In this document: positions 26,516 to 35,564 of the stretch, piece after piece | Numbering within the stretch: position 1 is the stretch's first letter | Layout: every line of letters begins with the position of its first letter | Assembly: GCF_900115015.1 (NCBI RefSeq) | Contig: NZ_FOUZ01000002.1 | Coordinates: 186,001-250,000, forward strand | DNA: 64,000 bases | Direction: 5' to 3' | DNA from: Algoriella xinjiangensis | Lineage (GTDB): Bacteria; Bacteroidota; Bacteroidia; Flavobacteriales; Weeksellaceae | The notes under the pieces: model-generated | The model's database searches: none | What the model was told of the DNA's origin: nothing | What the model saw: the letters and a program-made list of their open reading frames with translations, nothing else | Translations under genes and position numbers: made by a program

Positions 26516-27046
26516 TTATTTCATAAAACCTTCGTACCATTTCCACAAGATAATTCCTGTACAAACCGAAACGTTTAACGAATGTTTTGTACCAGATTGC
26601 GGAATTTCAATACATGTATCACATTGATCGATAATAGATTGTTGTACACCATCTACTTCATTTCCCATAACGATTGCATATTTTTGAGATTGATCAACTT
26701 TAAATTCATTCAATAAAACCGAATTTTCCGCTTGTTCTATTGTTACAATTTGGTAATTATCTGCTTTTAATTTTGCAACCAATTTGTTAGAATCTTCTAC
26801 ATATTCCCACGCTACAGAATTTTCTGCACCAATTGCAGTTTTATGAATTTCCTTATGTGGAGGCGTTGCCGTAATTCCACACAAATAAATTTTATCAATC
26901 AAAAAAGCATCAGATGTTCTAAAAACCGCACCAACATTGTGCATACTTCTAACATTGTCTAAAACAACTACAATCGGATGTTTTTCAATTTCTTTATATT
27001 CTTCAGTCGAAACACGACCTAATTCGTCTAATTTTAGTTTTCTCAT
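26516..27046 (-). CDS. TrmH-family (SPOUT) RNA 2'-O-methyltransferase
   Basis: A 176-residue SPOUT methyltransferase that forms a trefoil knot. Motif 1 is NVGAVFRTSDAF, motif 2 is YAIVMGNEVDGV, motif 3 is IPQSGTKHSLNVSVCTGIIL. It lacks an extra N-terminal RNA-binding domain. The target (tRNA or rRNA) cannot be told from sequence alone. The ATG at 27046 is preferred to the GTG directly before it. Divergent from mutS by 44 bases. Confidence 0.9.
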   Translation of the reverse strand: MRKLKLDELGRVSTEEYKEIEKHPIVVVLDNVRSMHNVGAVFRTSDAFLIDKIYLCGITATPPHKEIHKTAIGAENSVAWEYVEDSNKLVAKLKADNYQIVTIEQAENSVLLNEFKVDQSQKYAIVMGNEVDGVQQSIIDQCDTCIEIPQSGTKHSLNVSVCTGIILWKWYEGFMK

Positions 27047-27090
27047 CACTGCGTTTTTAACTAACTTAGCTGTTCAAAATTTATAATAAT

Positions 27091-29682
27091 TTGACAAAAG
27101 TAGTAAAGAATAAGGAAACTCCTCTTATGAAACAATATAACGCCATCAAGACAAAGTATCCTGATGCCATGTTGTTGTTTCGAGTTGGAGATTTTTACGA
27201 AACCTTTGGAGATGATGCTGTGCGTTGTTCGCGCATTTTAGATATAGTTTTAACTAAACGAGCAAATGGCTCGGACAATAGTGCTTTGGCAGGTTTTCCG
27301 CATCATTCGCTAAATACATATTTGCCAAAATTGGTAAAAGCTGGTTTGCGTGTTGCAATTTGCGATCAGCTGGAAGATCCAAAAACAGCGAAAGGAATTG
27401 TAAAACGTGGTGTTACCGAGTTGATAACGCCTGGTGTAGCTTTACAAGATGAGGTTTTATCTTCTAAATCTAATAACTTTTTGATGGCTGTTCATCAAGG
27501 CGATAAATCTTTTGGAGTTGCTTTGTTAGATGTTTCTACGGGAGAATTTTTGGTTTCGGAAGGTCCAGAAGATCAAGTGGCGAAAATCATTCAATCGTTT
27601 CGACCAAGTGAAGTAATTTATCAGAAACGAGTAAAATATAATTTTTCGGATGTTAAAAGTAAATTTCTTTTAGACGATTGGGCGTTTCAATATGATTTTG
27701 CGGTTGATAAATTAACCAATCTTTTCAAAACTCAAAATTTGAAAGGTTTTGGAATCGAGAATTTAAAAGAAGGAATTACTTCTGCTGGTGCAATTTTAGC
27801 TTATTTGGATGATACGCATCATTTCGAAATTCAACATATAACGTCAATTCAACGTCTAAATCAAGAAAATTTTGTTTGGATGGATCCATTTACAATTCGA
27901 AATCTCGAGTTAGTTTATTCGCCGCATGCAAAAGGTGTAACGTTGCTTAATATTTTGGATGATACCAAAACGCCGATGGGCGCACGTTTGCTGAATCGTT
28001 GGATGGTTATGGTTTTGAAAGATTTTAAATCAATTCAACGTCGTCAAGCAATTGTTGATTATTTTTTCTCAAAAGGAGATATTCGATATGATTTAAGAGA
28101 AAAATTAGGTCAATTAACCGATTTAGAGCGTTTAGCTGGAAAAGTTTCGACAGGAAAAATAACGCCTCGTCAATTGTTGCAATTAGCACAAAGTTTAAAA
28201 CTTTCGCAAGAAATTAAAACAATTGGAGAAACTTCTAAAATTAGTGAAATTGTCGATTTATTTACTCGAATAGAAAATATTGAGCCGTTAAATGAAACAA
28301 TTTTTGAAACATTAACCGACGAACCACCACATCAAATTGTAAAAGGAAATGTGATAAGAAAAGGTGTTTCGGAGGAATTAGATAAACTACGAGAAATTCA
28401 GTTTTCTGGTAAAGATTATTTAGACAAAATGTGTCAGCGCGAAACGGAACGTACAGGAATTTCTTCTTTAAAAATAGCTTTCAATAATGTGTTTGGGTAT
28501 TATATTGAAGTTAGAAATACGCACCGTGATAAAGTTCCAGAAGAATGGATTCGCAAGCAAACTTTGGTAAATGCAGAGCGTTATATTACCGAAGAATTAA
28601 AGGAATATGAAACACAAATTTTAGGTGCTGAAGAAAAAATATTAGCAATAGAAAATCAATTGTTTATTGATCTTTTACAAAATATAATTACCAAATTATT
28701 ACCAATTCAACAAACCGCAAAAGCAATTGCTTTTTTAGATGTTTTATCAAATTTTGCAGAAATTGCAGAGAAAAATAATTACATCAAACCAAATTTGAAT
28801 GATGGTTTTGATTTAAAAATAAAAGAAGGACGACACGCGGTAATCGAGCAACAATTACCAATTGGCGAACAATATGTGTCGAATAATGTTGAGCTAAATG
28901 CAATAGATCAGCAAATAATAATGATTACAGGACCTAATATGTCTGGTAAATCGGCGTTGCTTCGTCAAACAGCTTTAATTGTTTTGATGGCGCAAATGGG
29001 TTGTTTTGTTCCTGCCGAATCTGCCGAATTAGGAATTATAGATAAAGTATTTACACGAGTTGGTGCTTCGGATAATATTTCGTCGGGCGAATCTACTTTT
29101 ATGGTAGAGATGAATGAGACGGCAAGTATCTTAAATAACATTTCGGAACGAAGTTTGATTTTGTTGGATGAAATTGGACGTGGAACATCTACATACGATG
29201 GTATTTCGATTGCTTGGGCAATAGCAGAATTTTTGCATCAAAGTGTTTTAAAACCAAAAACATTGTTTGCAACGCATTATCACGAATTAAATGAAATGTC
29301 AAAATCAATGGAACGCATTAAGAATTTTAATGTCAGTATCAAAGAAACAAAAGACACGATTTTATTCTTGAGAAAATTAATTCCGGGAGGAAGCGAGCAT
29401 AGTTTTGGGATACATGTTGCAAAAATGGCGGGAATGCCAAAACGAGTGGTTGATAGAGCAAATGATGTTTTGAAAGTTCTTGAAGCGTCTAAAACAGATG
29501 AAGGATTCTCGAATAAAACAGAAAAAATAACGCAGGATAATATGCAATTAAGCTTTTTTCAGTTAGATGATCCAATTTTAGAATCAATTCGAGAAGAAAT
29601 TATAAACACCGATATCAACACATTAACACCTGTTGAAGCATTGATGAAATTGAACGAAATAAAAAAGAAACTCGGTAAATAA
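27091..29682 (+). CDS. mutS: MutS, DNA mismatch recognition protein
   Basis: Binds mismatches and starts repair with MutL. The mismatch-contact Phe-x-Glu motif is in VGDFYETFGDDA (near residue 35). The ATPase domain has Walker A TGPNMSGKSALL, Walker B LLDEIGRGTSTYDG and the FATHYHEL switch. At 863 residues it is full length. The start codon is TTG at 27091: the family's short basic N-terminus followed by ETPLMKQYN fits this position, and the first ATG would remove 12 residues. The M48 lipoprotease gene follows by 10 bases. Confidence 0.95.
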   Translation: MTKVVKNKETPLMKQYNAIKTKYPDAMLLFRVGDFYETFGDDAVRCSRILDIVLTKRANGSDNSALAGFPHHSLNTYLPKLVKAGLRVAICDQLEDPKTAKGIVKRGVTELITPGVALQDEVLSSKSNNFLMAVHQGDKSFGVALLDVSTGEFLVSEGPEDQVAKIIQSFRPSEVIYQKRVKYNFSDVKSKFLLDDWAFQYDFAVDKLTNLFKTQNLKGFGIENLKEGITSAGAILAYLDDTHHFEIQHITSIQRLNQENFVWMDPFTIRNLELVYSPHAKGVTLLNILDDTKTPMGARLLNRWMVMVLKDFKSIQRRQAIVDYFFSKGDIRYDLREKLGQLTDLERLAGKVSTGKITPRQLLQLAQSLKLSQEIKTIGETSKISEIVDLFTRIENIEPLNETIFETLTDEPPHQIVKGNVIRKGVSEELDKLREIQFSGKDYLDKMCQRETERTGISSLKIAFNNVFGYYIEVRNTHRDKVPEEWIRKQTLVNAERYITEELKEYETQILGAEEKILAIENQLFIDLLQNIITKLLPIQQTAKAIAFLDVLSNFAEIAEKNNYIKPNLNDGFDLKIKEGRHAVIEQQLPIGEQYVSNNVELNAIDQQIIMITGPNMSGKSALLRQTALIVLMAQMGCFVPAESAELGIIDKVFTRVGASDNISSGESTFMVEMNETASILNNISERSLILLDEIGRGTSTYDGISIAWAIAEFLHQSVLKPKTLFATHYHELNEMSKSMERIKNFNVSIKETKDTILFLRKLIPGGSEHSFGIHVAKMAGMPKRVVDRANDVLKVLEASKTDEGFSNKTEKITQDNMQLSFFQLDDPILESIREEIINTDINTLTPVEALMKLNEIKKKLGK
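27095..27102 (-). promoter_or_regulatory. -7 element TACTTTTG, candidate trmH-like promoter
   Basis: Exact TAnnTTTG match on the minus strand, inside the first codons of mutS and about 49 bases from the TrmH-like start. Confidence 0.35.
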
Positions 29683-29692
29683 ACTTATAAAT

Positions 29693-30496
29693 ATGAAAAA
29701 AATAATTTTGACAGTAACAACTGCTTTAGTTTTGGCAGCTTGTGCTACAAATCCAGTAACAGGGCGCAAATCATTATCATTAGTTTCTAATGCAGAATTG
29801 ATGCCTACAGCTTTTACACAATATTCAAAAGTATTGAAAGAAGGTAAAGTAATTACAGGAACAACGGATGCTAAAATGATACAAACAGTTGGTGATCGTT
29901 TAAAATACGCTGCTGATAAATATTATGCAGAAAAAGGATTATCTGCTCAATTGCAAGGTTACCAATGGCAATTTACATTATTACAATCTAACGAAGTAAA
30001 CGCATGGTGTATGCCAGGCGGAAAAGTTGCAGTTTATTCTGGTATTTTACCAATAACAAAAGACGCAACAGGTTTGGCGGTAGTTTTAGGTCACGAAATT
30101 GGACATGCTTTGGCAGGTCATAGTGCAGAACAAGCTTCTCAGCAAATGGCAGCACAAGGAATTGGACAAATTGTAGGCGGTTCTCTTTCAAATTCTAATT
30201 ACGCAGCAGCTTTCGAAAAATTATATCCAGTAGGTGCGCAAGTAGGTTTGTTAAATTATTCGCGTAAGATGGAGTTAGATGCTGATGTTACAGGATTATA
30301 TTTAATGGCAATGGCTGGTTATGATCCATCTCAAGCAATTCCTTTTTGGGAAAGAATGTCTGCAAAAGGTGGTAGCGCTGGTGCAGCAGAGTTTTTAAGC
30401 ACTCACCCTTCGGATGCGACACGTATTAGTACAATAAAACAAGCTTTGCCTACAGCAATTGCTTATTACAATGCAAGTCCGTATAAAGGAAAATAG
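29693..30496 (+). CDS. M48-family zinc metalloprotease lipoprotein
   Basis: A 267-residue peptidase. The signal peptide ends in the lipobox LAAC (Cys17), so it is lipid-anchored. The zinc motif is HEIGH (His134-His138), with the third ligand Glu probably in KMELDADVTGLYLM. This resembles small M48 proteins such as LoiP/YcaL that degrade misfolded envelope proteins. It is 10 bases after mutS and may be co-transcribed with it, with no functional link apparent. Confidence 0.9.
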   Translation: MKKIILTVTTALVLAACATNPVTGRKSLSLVSNAELMPTAFTQYSKVLKEGKVITGTTDAKMIQTVGDRLKYAADKYYAEKGLSAQLQGYQWQFTLLQSNEVNAWCMPGGKVAVYSGILPITKDATGLAVVLGHEIGHALAGHSAEQASQQMAAQGIGQIVGGSLSNSNYAAAFEKLYPVGAQVGLLNYSRKMELDADVTGLYLMAMAGYDPSQAIPFWERMSAKGGSAGAAEFLSTHPSDATRISTIKQALPTAIAYYNASPYKGK

Positions 30497-30524
30497 GATA
30501 GTATTTATTCATTTCAAAAATATT

Positions 30525-30560
30525 AGTGAGTTAATTTGATAAATTGACTCACTTTTTTTA
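30525..30560 (+). terminator. Terminator after the M48 protease gene
   Basis: Stem AGTGAGTTAATTT / AAATTGACTCACT with one mismatch, followed by a T-run. The TTG at 30544 that opens the longer acs frame lies inside this hairpin. Confidence 0.8.
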
Positions 30561-30594
30561 TATTGTGTATTCAAAACCACAAAATAAGTTACAA

Positions 30595-32499
30595 ATGATT
30601 AATGATTTTAGAATCAACTCTTTTTCCGAGTACAAAAAAGAGTATAAAAAGAGTGTAAAGGATCCTGCAAAATTTTGGGATAAAGTTGCAGAAAGCTTTG
30701 TTTGGAAAGAACGTTGGACTAAAACACTTGATTACAACTTTGAAAATGCAGATTTTAAATGGTTTGAAGGTGGTAAATTAAATATTACCGAAAATATCTT
30801 AGATCGTCATTTAGAAAAAAATGGAAATAAAACTGCTTTAATTTGGGAACCAAATAATCCTTTAGAAGAAACTAGAATCATAACTTATCGTCAATTACAT
30901 TCAAAAGTTTGTCAATTTGCGAATGTTCTAAAAAATAATGGAATCAACAAAGGCGATCGTGTGTGTATTTATATGCCTATGATTCCCGAATTAGCAATTG
31001 CAATGTTAGCTTGCGCGCGTATTGGCGCTGTGCATTCTATTGTTTTTGCAGGTTTTTCATCTTCGGCAATTGCTTCGCGTATCAACGATTCACAATGTAA
31101 AGTTTTGGTCACAGCAAACGAAGTTTATCGTGGTACGAAACCAATCAATTTAAAAGCAATTTGTGATGAAGCGCTAAAAGATTGTCCATCTATCCAAACA
31201 TGTATCGTGTATCGTCGTGCTATAGAGCCAACATCGATGGTTGGAGGGCGAGATAAGTTTTGGATGGACGAAATGTACAAAGTTGATGACAATTGTCCTG
31301 CTGAGGTAATGGATGCAGAAGATCCTTTATTTATTCTTTATACATCTGGTTCTACGGGAAAACCGAAAGGTATGGTGCACACGTGTGGAGGTTATATGGT
31401 GGAGACAGCATATTCGTTTGACAATATTTTTCAAATGGCACCAAATGATATTTATTGGTGTACAGCTGATATTGGTTGGATAACGGGACATAGTTATATT
31501 ATTTACGGACCATTAATGTGCGGTGCAACTTCGGTAATGTTCGAAGGAATTCCAAGTTTTCCAGATTTTGGACGTTTTTGGGAAATTGTAGAAAAATTAA
31601 AAGTCACTCATTTTTATACAGCACCAACAGCAGTTAGATCTTTAGCTCGCGAATCGTTAGATTATGTCGAAAAATATGATTTATCAAGTCTTAAAGTTTT
31701 AGGATCTGTTGGCGAACCAATAAACGAGGAAGCTTGGCATTGGTTAAATGATTATGTTGGAAAAGGAAATTGCCCAATTGTAGATACATGGTGGCAAACA
31801 GAAACTGGTGCAATTATGATTTCGCCTTTGGCAGGAATTACGCCACTTCGACCAACTTTTGCAACTTTACCATTACCAGGAATTCAACCCGTTTTGATGG
31901 ACGAAAACGGAAAAGAAGTTGAAACAATTAATGAAAAAGCAGAAGGTCGTTTAGCAATTAAATTTCCTTGGCCTGCAATGGCGCGAACTATTTATGGCGA
32001 TCATAAACGTTATATCGAAACCTATTTTTCTACATTTCCGGGTTATTATTTTACAGGAGATGGTGCATATCGCGATGCGATGGACAATTACAGAATTACG
32101 GGTCGTGTAGATGATGTGGTAATTGTTTCGGGACATAATTTAGGAACGGCGCCAGTAGAAAATGCAATTAATCAAAACGAAGCTGTTGCGGAAAGTGCAG
32201 TTGTAGGTTTTCCACACGATATAAAAGGAAATGCGTTGTATGCGTATGTTATTTTGCAAGATGGTATAGAAGGCTCGCCAGAATTAGAAAAAGACATTAA
32301 AAACGAAGTTGCAAAATCAATTGGTGCAATTGCTAAACCAGATAAAATACAATTTGTACCTGGATTACCAAAAACACGAAGTGGAAAAATTATGCGTCGT
32401 ATTTTAAGAAAAATTGCAAGTGACGAAACTGATTTTGGTGATACATCAACATTATTAGATCCAGAAATTGTAACAATTATTCAAAAAGGAAAGGTTTAA
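30595..32499 (+). CDS. acs: Acetyl-CoA synthetase (AMP-forming)
   Basis: Activates acetate to acetyl-CoA through acetyl-AMP. ATP/AMP motifs: ILYTSGSTGKPKGMVH (about 240), DTWWQTETGAIM and YFTGDGAYRD; the C-terminal acetylation-site motif is TRSGKIMRRILRKI. The ATG at 30595 gives the family N-terminus (INDFRINSFSEYKKEY); the longer frame starts in the upstream terminator. At 634 residues it is of normal Acs length. Single gene followed by a repeat-like inverted element and a terminator. Confidence 0.95.
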   Translation: MINDFRINSFSEYKKEYKKSVKDPAKFWDKVAESFVWKERWTKTLDYNFENADFKWFEGGKLNITENILDRHLEKNGNKTALIWEPNNPLEETRIITYRQLHSKVCQFANVLKNNGINKGDRVCIYMPMIPELAIAMLACARIGAVHSIVFAGFSSSAIASRINDSQCKVLVTANEVYRGTKPINLKAICDEALKDCPSIQTCIVYRRAIEPTSMVGGRDKFWMDEMYKVDDNCPAEVMDAEDPLFILYTSGSTGKPKGMVHTCGGYMVETAYSFDNIFQMAPNDIYWCTADIGWITGHSYIIYGPLMCGATSVMFEGIPSFPDFGRFWEIVEKLKVTHFYTAPTAVRSLARESLDYVEKYDLSSLKVLGSVGEPINEEAWHWLNDYVGKGNCPIVDTWWQTETGAIMISPLAGITPLRPTFATLPLPGIQPVLMDENGKEVETINEKAEGRLAIKFPWPAMARTIYGDHKRYIETYFSTFPGYYFTGDGAYRDAMDNYRITGRVDDVVIVSGHNLGTAPVENAINQNEAVAESAVVGFPHDIKGNALYAYVILQDGIEGSPELEKDIKNEVAKSIGAIAKPDKIQFVPGLPKTRSGKIMRRILRKIASDETDFGDTSTLLDPEIVTIIQKGKV

Positions 32500-32502
32500 G
32501 TA

Positions 32503-32568
32503 TTTATAAATTAATTACGTTCGTTGATTCTTGAAATGATTCAGAATGAATGACATTTAATTTATAAA
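32503..32568. repeat. Hairpin element with 12-base terminal inverted repeats
   Basis: TTTATAAATTAA (32503-32514) and TTAATTTATAAA (32557-32568) are exact inverted repeats around a core that, read on the minus strand, begins GTCATTC and folds as ATTCTGAA / TTTCAAGAAT. This core resembles the dispersed hairpin repeats at 25800 and 45020. Confidence 0.6.
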
Positions 32569-32589
32569 TCAATAATTTTACTCAATATA

Positions 32590-32650
32590 AAAGAATTCGT
32601 ACCGAAATTAGCTTTATATAGCCCTAATTTGGTACGAATTTTTTATTTTT
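32590..32650 (+). terminator. Terminator of acs
   Basis: Long stem AATTCGTACC(g)AAATTAG / CTAATTT-GGTACGAATT followed by a T-rich tract that merges with the next promoter. Confidence 0.8.
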
Positions 32651-32651
32651 G
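32644..32651 (+). promoter_or_regulatory. -7 element TATTTTTG, O-methyltransferase promoter
   Basis: Exact TAnnTTTG match in the T-tract of the acs terminator, 17 bases before the start codon at 32669. Confidence 0.45.
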
Positions 32652-32668
32652 TAGACTTTTTTAGAGGT

Positions 32669-33316
32669 ATGATAAACATTTCACCCATTTTAGAATCGTA
32701 TTTGGATCATCACGTAGATCAAGAACCAGAAATCTTGAGTCGTTTACGTGTTGAAACTTATCAATGTACAACACAACCGCACATGATTTCGGGAGAATAT
32801 CAAGGGCGTTTGTTAAGTATTTTGGCTAAGATACTTTCGCCTAAAACAATAGTAGAATTAGGTACATTTACTGGTTATGCAACGTTGTGTTTGGCAGAAG
32901 GTTTGCCAAGTGACGGAAAAATAATAACGATTGATAAAAATGATGAATTAGAATATCTGTGCAGAAAATATTTTGATGAATTTGAATTTGCGTCAAAAAT
33001 TGATTTCAGAATCAATGATGCGCGCGAAGAATTAAATACAATTGAGAAAAATTCTGTAGATTTAGCTTTTATAGATGCCGATAAAGAAAGTTATCCTTAT
33101 TATTTTGAAAAAATTTTAGAACTTCTTCGCCCAGGCGGAACAATGTTAGTGGACAATGTTTTGTGGTACGGAAAAGTGATGTTGGAGGAAGAAGATAAAA
33201 AAGATCCATCAACAAAAATCTTAAAAGAATTTAATGAGATGGTAACAAAAGACGAACGTGTAGAATCTATTATTTTACCAATTCGTGATGGTATTACATT
33301 AATCCGAAAGAAATAA
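32669..33316 (+). CDS. Class I SAM-dependent O-methyltransferase (CCoAOMT-like)
   Basis: A 215-residue methyltransferase of the COMT/caffeoyl-CoA type. The SAM-binding motif I is VELGTFTGYATLCLA (about 66-80); LAFIDADKESYPYYFE supplies metal-binding Asp residues, and LVDNVLWYGKV is the usual family segment. The substrate is unknown (catechol-like compounds in related enzymes). Its stop codon overlaps the start of the next gene by one base (TAATG), so translation is coupled. Confidence 0.9.
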   Translation: MINISPILESYLDHHVDQEPEILSRLRVETYQCTTQPHMISGEYQGRLLSILAKILSPKTIVELGTFTGYATLCLAEGLPSDGKIITIDKNDELEYLCRKYFDEFEFASKIDFRINDAREELNTIEKNSVDLAFIDADKESYPYYFEKILELLRPGGTMLVDNVLWYGKVMLEEEDKKDPSTKILKEFNEMVTKDERVESIILPIRDGITLIRKK

Positions 33317-34077
33317 TGAAGTACGCCATTTGCCAAGTTAGTGTGTCGCCTTTGCGCGCAGAAGCAAGAGATTCATCAGAAATGGTGAGTCAAATTTTAT
33401 TTGGAGAAAGATTAATTATCTTAGAAGAATTAGAAAAGTGGACAAAAGTTCAGCTTGCATTTGACGGTTACGAAGGTTGGGTAGATCCGAAACAAATATT
33501 AACCGTTTCGGAAGCAGAATATTTAGCTAATTCTACCGATAAATTTGCCATAAATCCATACAATCACGCGATGGAATGCGGATTACCAATGACTTTAACA
33601 ATTGGTGCTGAGGTAAGATCTTTACGTGAAAATAAAATAAGTATAGGACCAAAATGTTTTGAATATTTTGGTGTTTATACATCCGGAAAAAAATCAAAAG
33701 AACAATTAGTAGAAATTGCAAAAGCGTATTTGAATGTGCCATATTTGTGGGGCGGAAAATCTTCTTTTGGAATAGATTGTTCTGGATTAACGCAACAAGT
33801 ATATAAAATTGGAGGTTATAAAATTCCACGCGATGCCTACGAACAAGCAGAAATGGGCGAAGTTTTGAGTTTTGTGGAAGAAGCAGAACCAGGCGATTTA
33901 GCTTTTTTTGATAATGCAGATGGTAAAATAATACATGTCGGAATTATGTGTGGAAATGGTAAAATTCTTCATGCGCACGGAAAAGTACGAATTGATCCAA
34001 TTGATACAAATGGGATTTTTAATACCGATTCACAAAAATATTCGCACCGTTTGCGTTGTATCAGAAAGATTATTTAA
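33316..34077 (+). CDS. NlpC/P60 cell-wall hydrolase with SH3-type domain
   Basis: A 253-residue peptidoglycan endopeptidase-type protein. The N-terminal half has SH3b-like strands (VSPLRAEARDSSEMVSQILFGE and GYEGWVD). The C-terminal NlpC/P60 domain has catalytic Cys in FGIDCSGLTQ (about 156), His in KIIHVGIM and the third polar residue in LHAHGKV. No signal peptide is visible, so it may act inside the cell or leave by another route; related flavobacterial proteins also lack one. Coupled to the upstream methyltransferase. Confidence 0.9.
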   Translation: MKYAICQVSVSPLRAEARDSSEMVSQILFGERLIILEELEKWTKVQLAFDGYEGWVDPKQILTVSEAEYLANSTDKFAINPYNHAMECGLPMTLTIGAEVRSLRENKISIGPKCFEYFGVYTSGKKSKEQLVEIAKAYLNVPYLWGGKSSFGIDCSGLTQQVYKIGGYKIPRDAYEQAEMGEVLSFVEEAEPGDLAFFDNADGKIIHVGIMCGNGKILHAHGKVRIDPIDTNGIFNTDSQKYSHRLRCIRKII

Positions 34078-34083
34078 AATTAG

Positions 34084-34659
34084 TTAGAAAATTTGATCGG
34101 CTAAAAGACTAAATACAAAAGAAACTATAAGTCCGCCGCCGCCGATGATACAAATAGGAATTCCTAATAAAGTGAGTAATTGCGATTGACTTTCTCTGAT
34201 TTGAATTCGGATTTTAGTATAATCAAAGTTTTTATTTCCTGAAAAATATCTTGCAATTTCTGTCTGAAAAACATTGACACTTGTACCTTCAACTATTTCA
34301 AGTATATAATTTCCTTGTTTCGCTCTAAACGTGTAAACTTCTAATCTTGCTTCATAAAAATCATTGGATCTTGGTGCTAAAAGAGATGGAATTAATGGTA
34401 TAATTTCTTTTGTTGTTTGATTTATAATTTTAGGTTTAAAAACATGAATCGGAATTGATTGTAAAAATTGACCTTTCCACCAAATAGAATATATTCCTGA
34501 TTTTGTAAGCATAAAATTTTCGGAAAGTTTATCGAGAGGAAGTTCTAAAATAATTTTTCCATGAAATGCTTTTCGAAGTAATTTAATTCCTTTTACTAGA
34601 ATATAAATTTCGAGAGGTATTGCACAAATCAGTAAAATACGAATCAATAAAACGCTCAT
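34084..34659 (-). CDS. Membrane protein of unknown function
   Basis: A 191-residue protein not recognised by family. A hydrophobic helix lies at each end: about 4-24 (LLIRILLICAIPLEIYILVKG) and about 164-187 (LLGIPICIIGGGGLIVSFVFSL). The middle is beta-rich and soluble, with SIWWKGQFLQSIPIHVFKP and RLEVYTFRAKQGNYIL. This is a hairpin topology around a single domain. It is 17 bases after the alpha/beta hydrolase gene on the same strand and converges with the NlpC/P60 gene, with only 6 bases between. Confidence 0.7.
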   Translation of the reverse strand: MSVLLIRILLICAIPLEIYILVKGIKLLRKAFHGKIILELPLDKLSENFMLTKSGIYSIWWKGQFLQSIPIHVFKPKIINQTTKEIIPLIPSLLAPRSNDFYEARLEVYTFRAKQGNYILEIVEGTSVNVFQTEIARYFSGNKNFDYTKIRIQIRESQSQLLTLLGIPICIIGGGGLIVSFVFSLLADQIF

Positions 34660-34676
34660 TATTTGTTAGTTATAAG

Positions 34677-35450
34677 TTATTGCAATGTATCAATAAATGC
34701 AATAGTTTTTTCTAAAGTAGGCAATTTATTTTCTTTATAAGGCGTATGTTTTGCGTTTGGTACGATATAACTTTCTATTCGACTTTTTACATTTTCAAGA
34801 ATTCCGTCTACTTGTTTCATCGTTCCAAATTCGTCATCAATTCCTTGTATAACCAATGTTGGACATTCGATAGTTTTTAATTCTTTTCTTATATCGAAAT
34901 TCATAAAATCAGGTTCTAACCAAGTTTCTGTCCACATTTCAAAAACTTTTTGTGTATTATCACCGTGATATTTTGCTAAACGTTCGGCCAAATTAGTTTC
35001 TTTATAGGCAATTTTAGCAGCTCTAATTCCGTTCAACGTCACATCTTCCACAATAATATGCGAACCGACAACAACTATTCCTTTCAAGTTTTCGTGGTAT
35101 TTTGCGGCATATAGTAACGCAATAGTTCCGCCATCGCTATGCCCAAATAAAATTATTTCTTTAAAATTGAATTGTTTAACAAGCGCATTCAAAAAATCTG
35201 CTTCATCATGCATATAAGTTATTGTGCGTTTTTCGATTACGAATGGTGAAGATTTTCCGTAACCTTGACGATCATAAATAAACAAATTACAATTGGTTTT
35301 TTCTGCAACTTCTTTCGGAAAATCTCTCCAAAGTTGAGTAGAACCTAACGAATCATGCAAAAAAATAAGCGTAGGTTTAGATGGATTTATTTCGTGGTGA
35401 TAATAATTAATAGTAGCGTTATTGATTTGTATTGTACTCGTATTTTCCAT
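34677..35450 (-). CDS. Alpha/beta hydrolase
   Basis: A 257-residue alpha/beta-hydrolase fold protein. The oxyanion segment is IFLHDSLGS (HD instead of HG), the nucleophile elbow is FGHSDGG, the acid is in GIDDEFG and the catalytic His in NAKHTPY. The substrate is unknown. The ATG at 35450 is chosen: the longer frame starts at 35519 inside the gmk terminator and adds a non-conserved basic, aromatic leader. Confidence 0.85.
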   Translation of the reverse strand: MENTSTIQINNATINYYHHEINPSKPTLIFLHDSLGSTQLWRDFPKEVAEKTNCNLFIYDRQGYGKSSPFVIEKRTITYMHDEADFLNALVKQFNFKEIILFGHSDGGTIALLYAAKYHENLKGIVVVGSHIIVEDVTLNGIRAAKIAYKETNLAERLAKYHGDNTQKVFEMWTETWLEPDFMNFDIRKELKTIECPTLVIQGIDDEFGTMKQVDGILENVKSRIESYIVPNAKHTPYKENKLPTLEKTIAFIDTLQ

Positions 35451-35483
35451 GATAAATAGATGTTTTTTTAAGAAAGAATAAAG

Positions 35484-35530
35484 ATAAAAAAATGCCTTGA
35501 ATTTATTTATCCAAGGCATTTTATTTTTTA
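35484..35530 (-). terminator. Terminator of yicC-gmk
   Basis: Stem AATGCCTTG / CAAGGCATT (35491-35499 with 35512-35520) with an A-run on the left that is the T-run of the minus strand; T-rich on the right as well. Confidence 0.85.
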
Positions 35531-35564
35531 TACCAACCGATTTTTTTCGGAATGGATTTCTATT

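Noticed and set aside
35451-35519. Upstream extension of the alpha/beta hydrolase gene
   Set aside because: The extra start codon is inside the gmk terminator hairpin.
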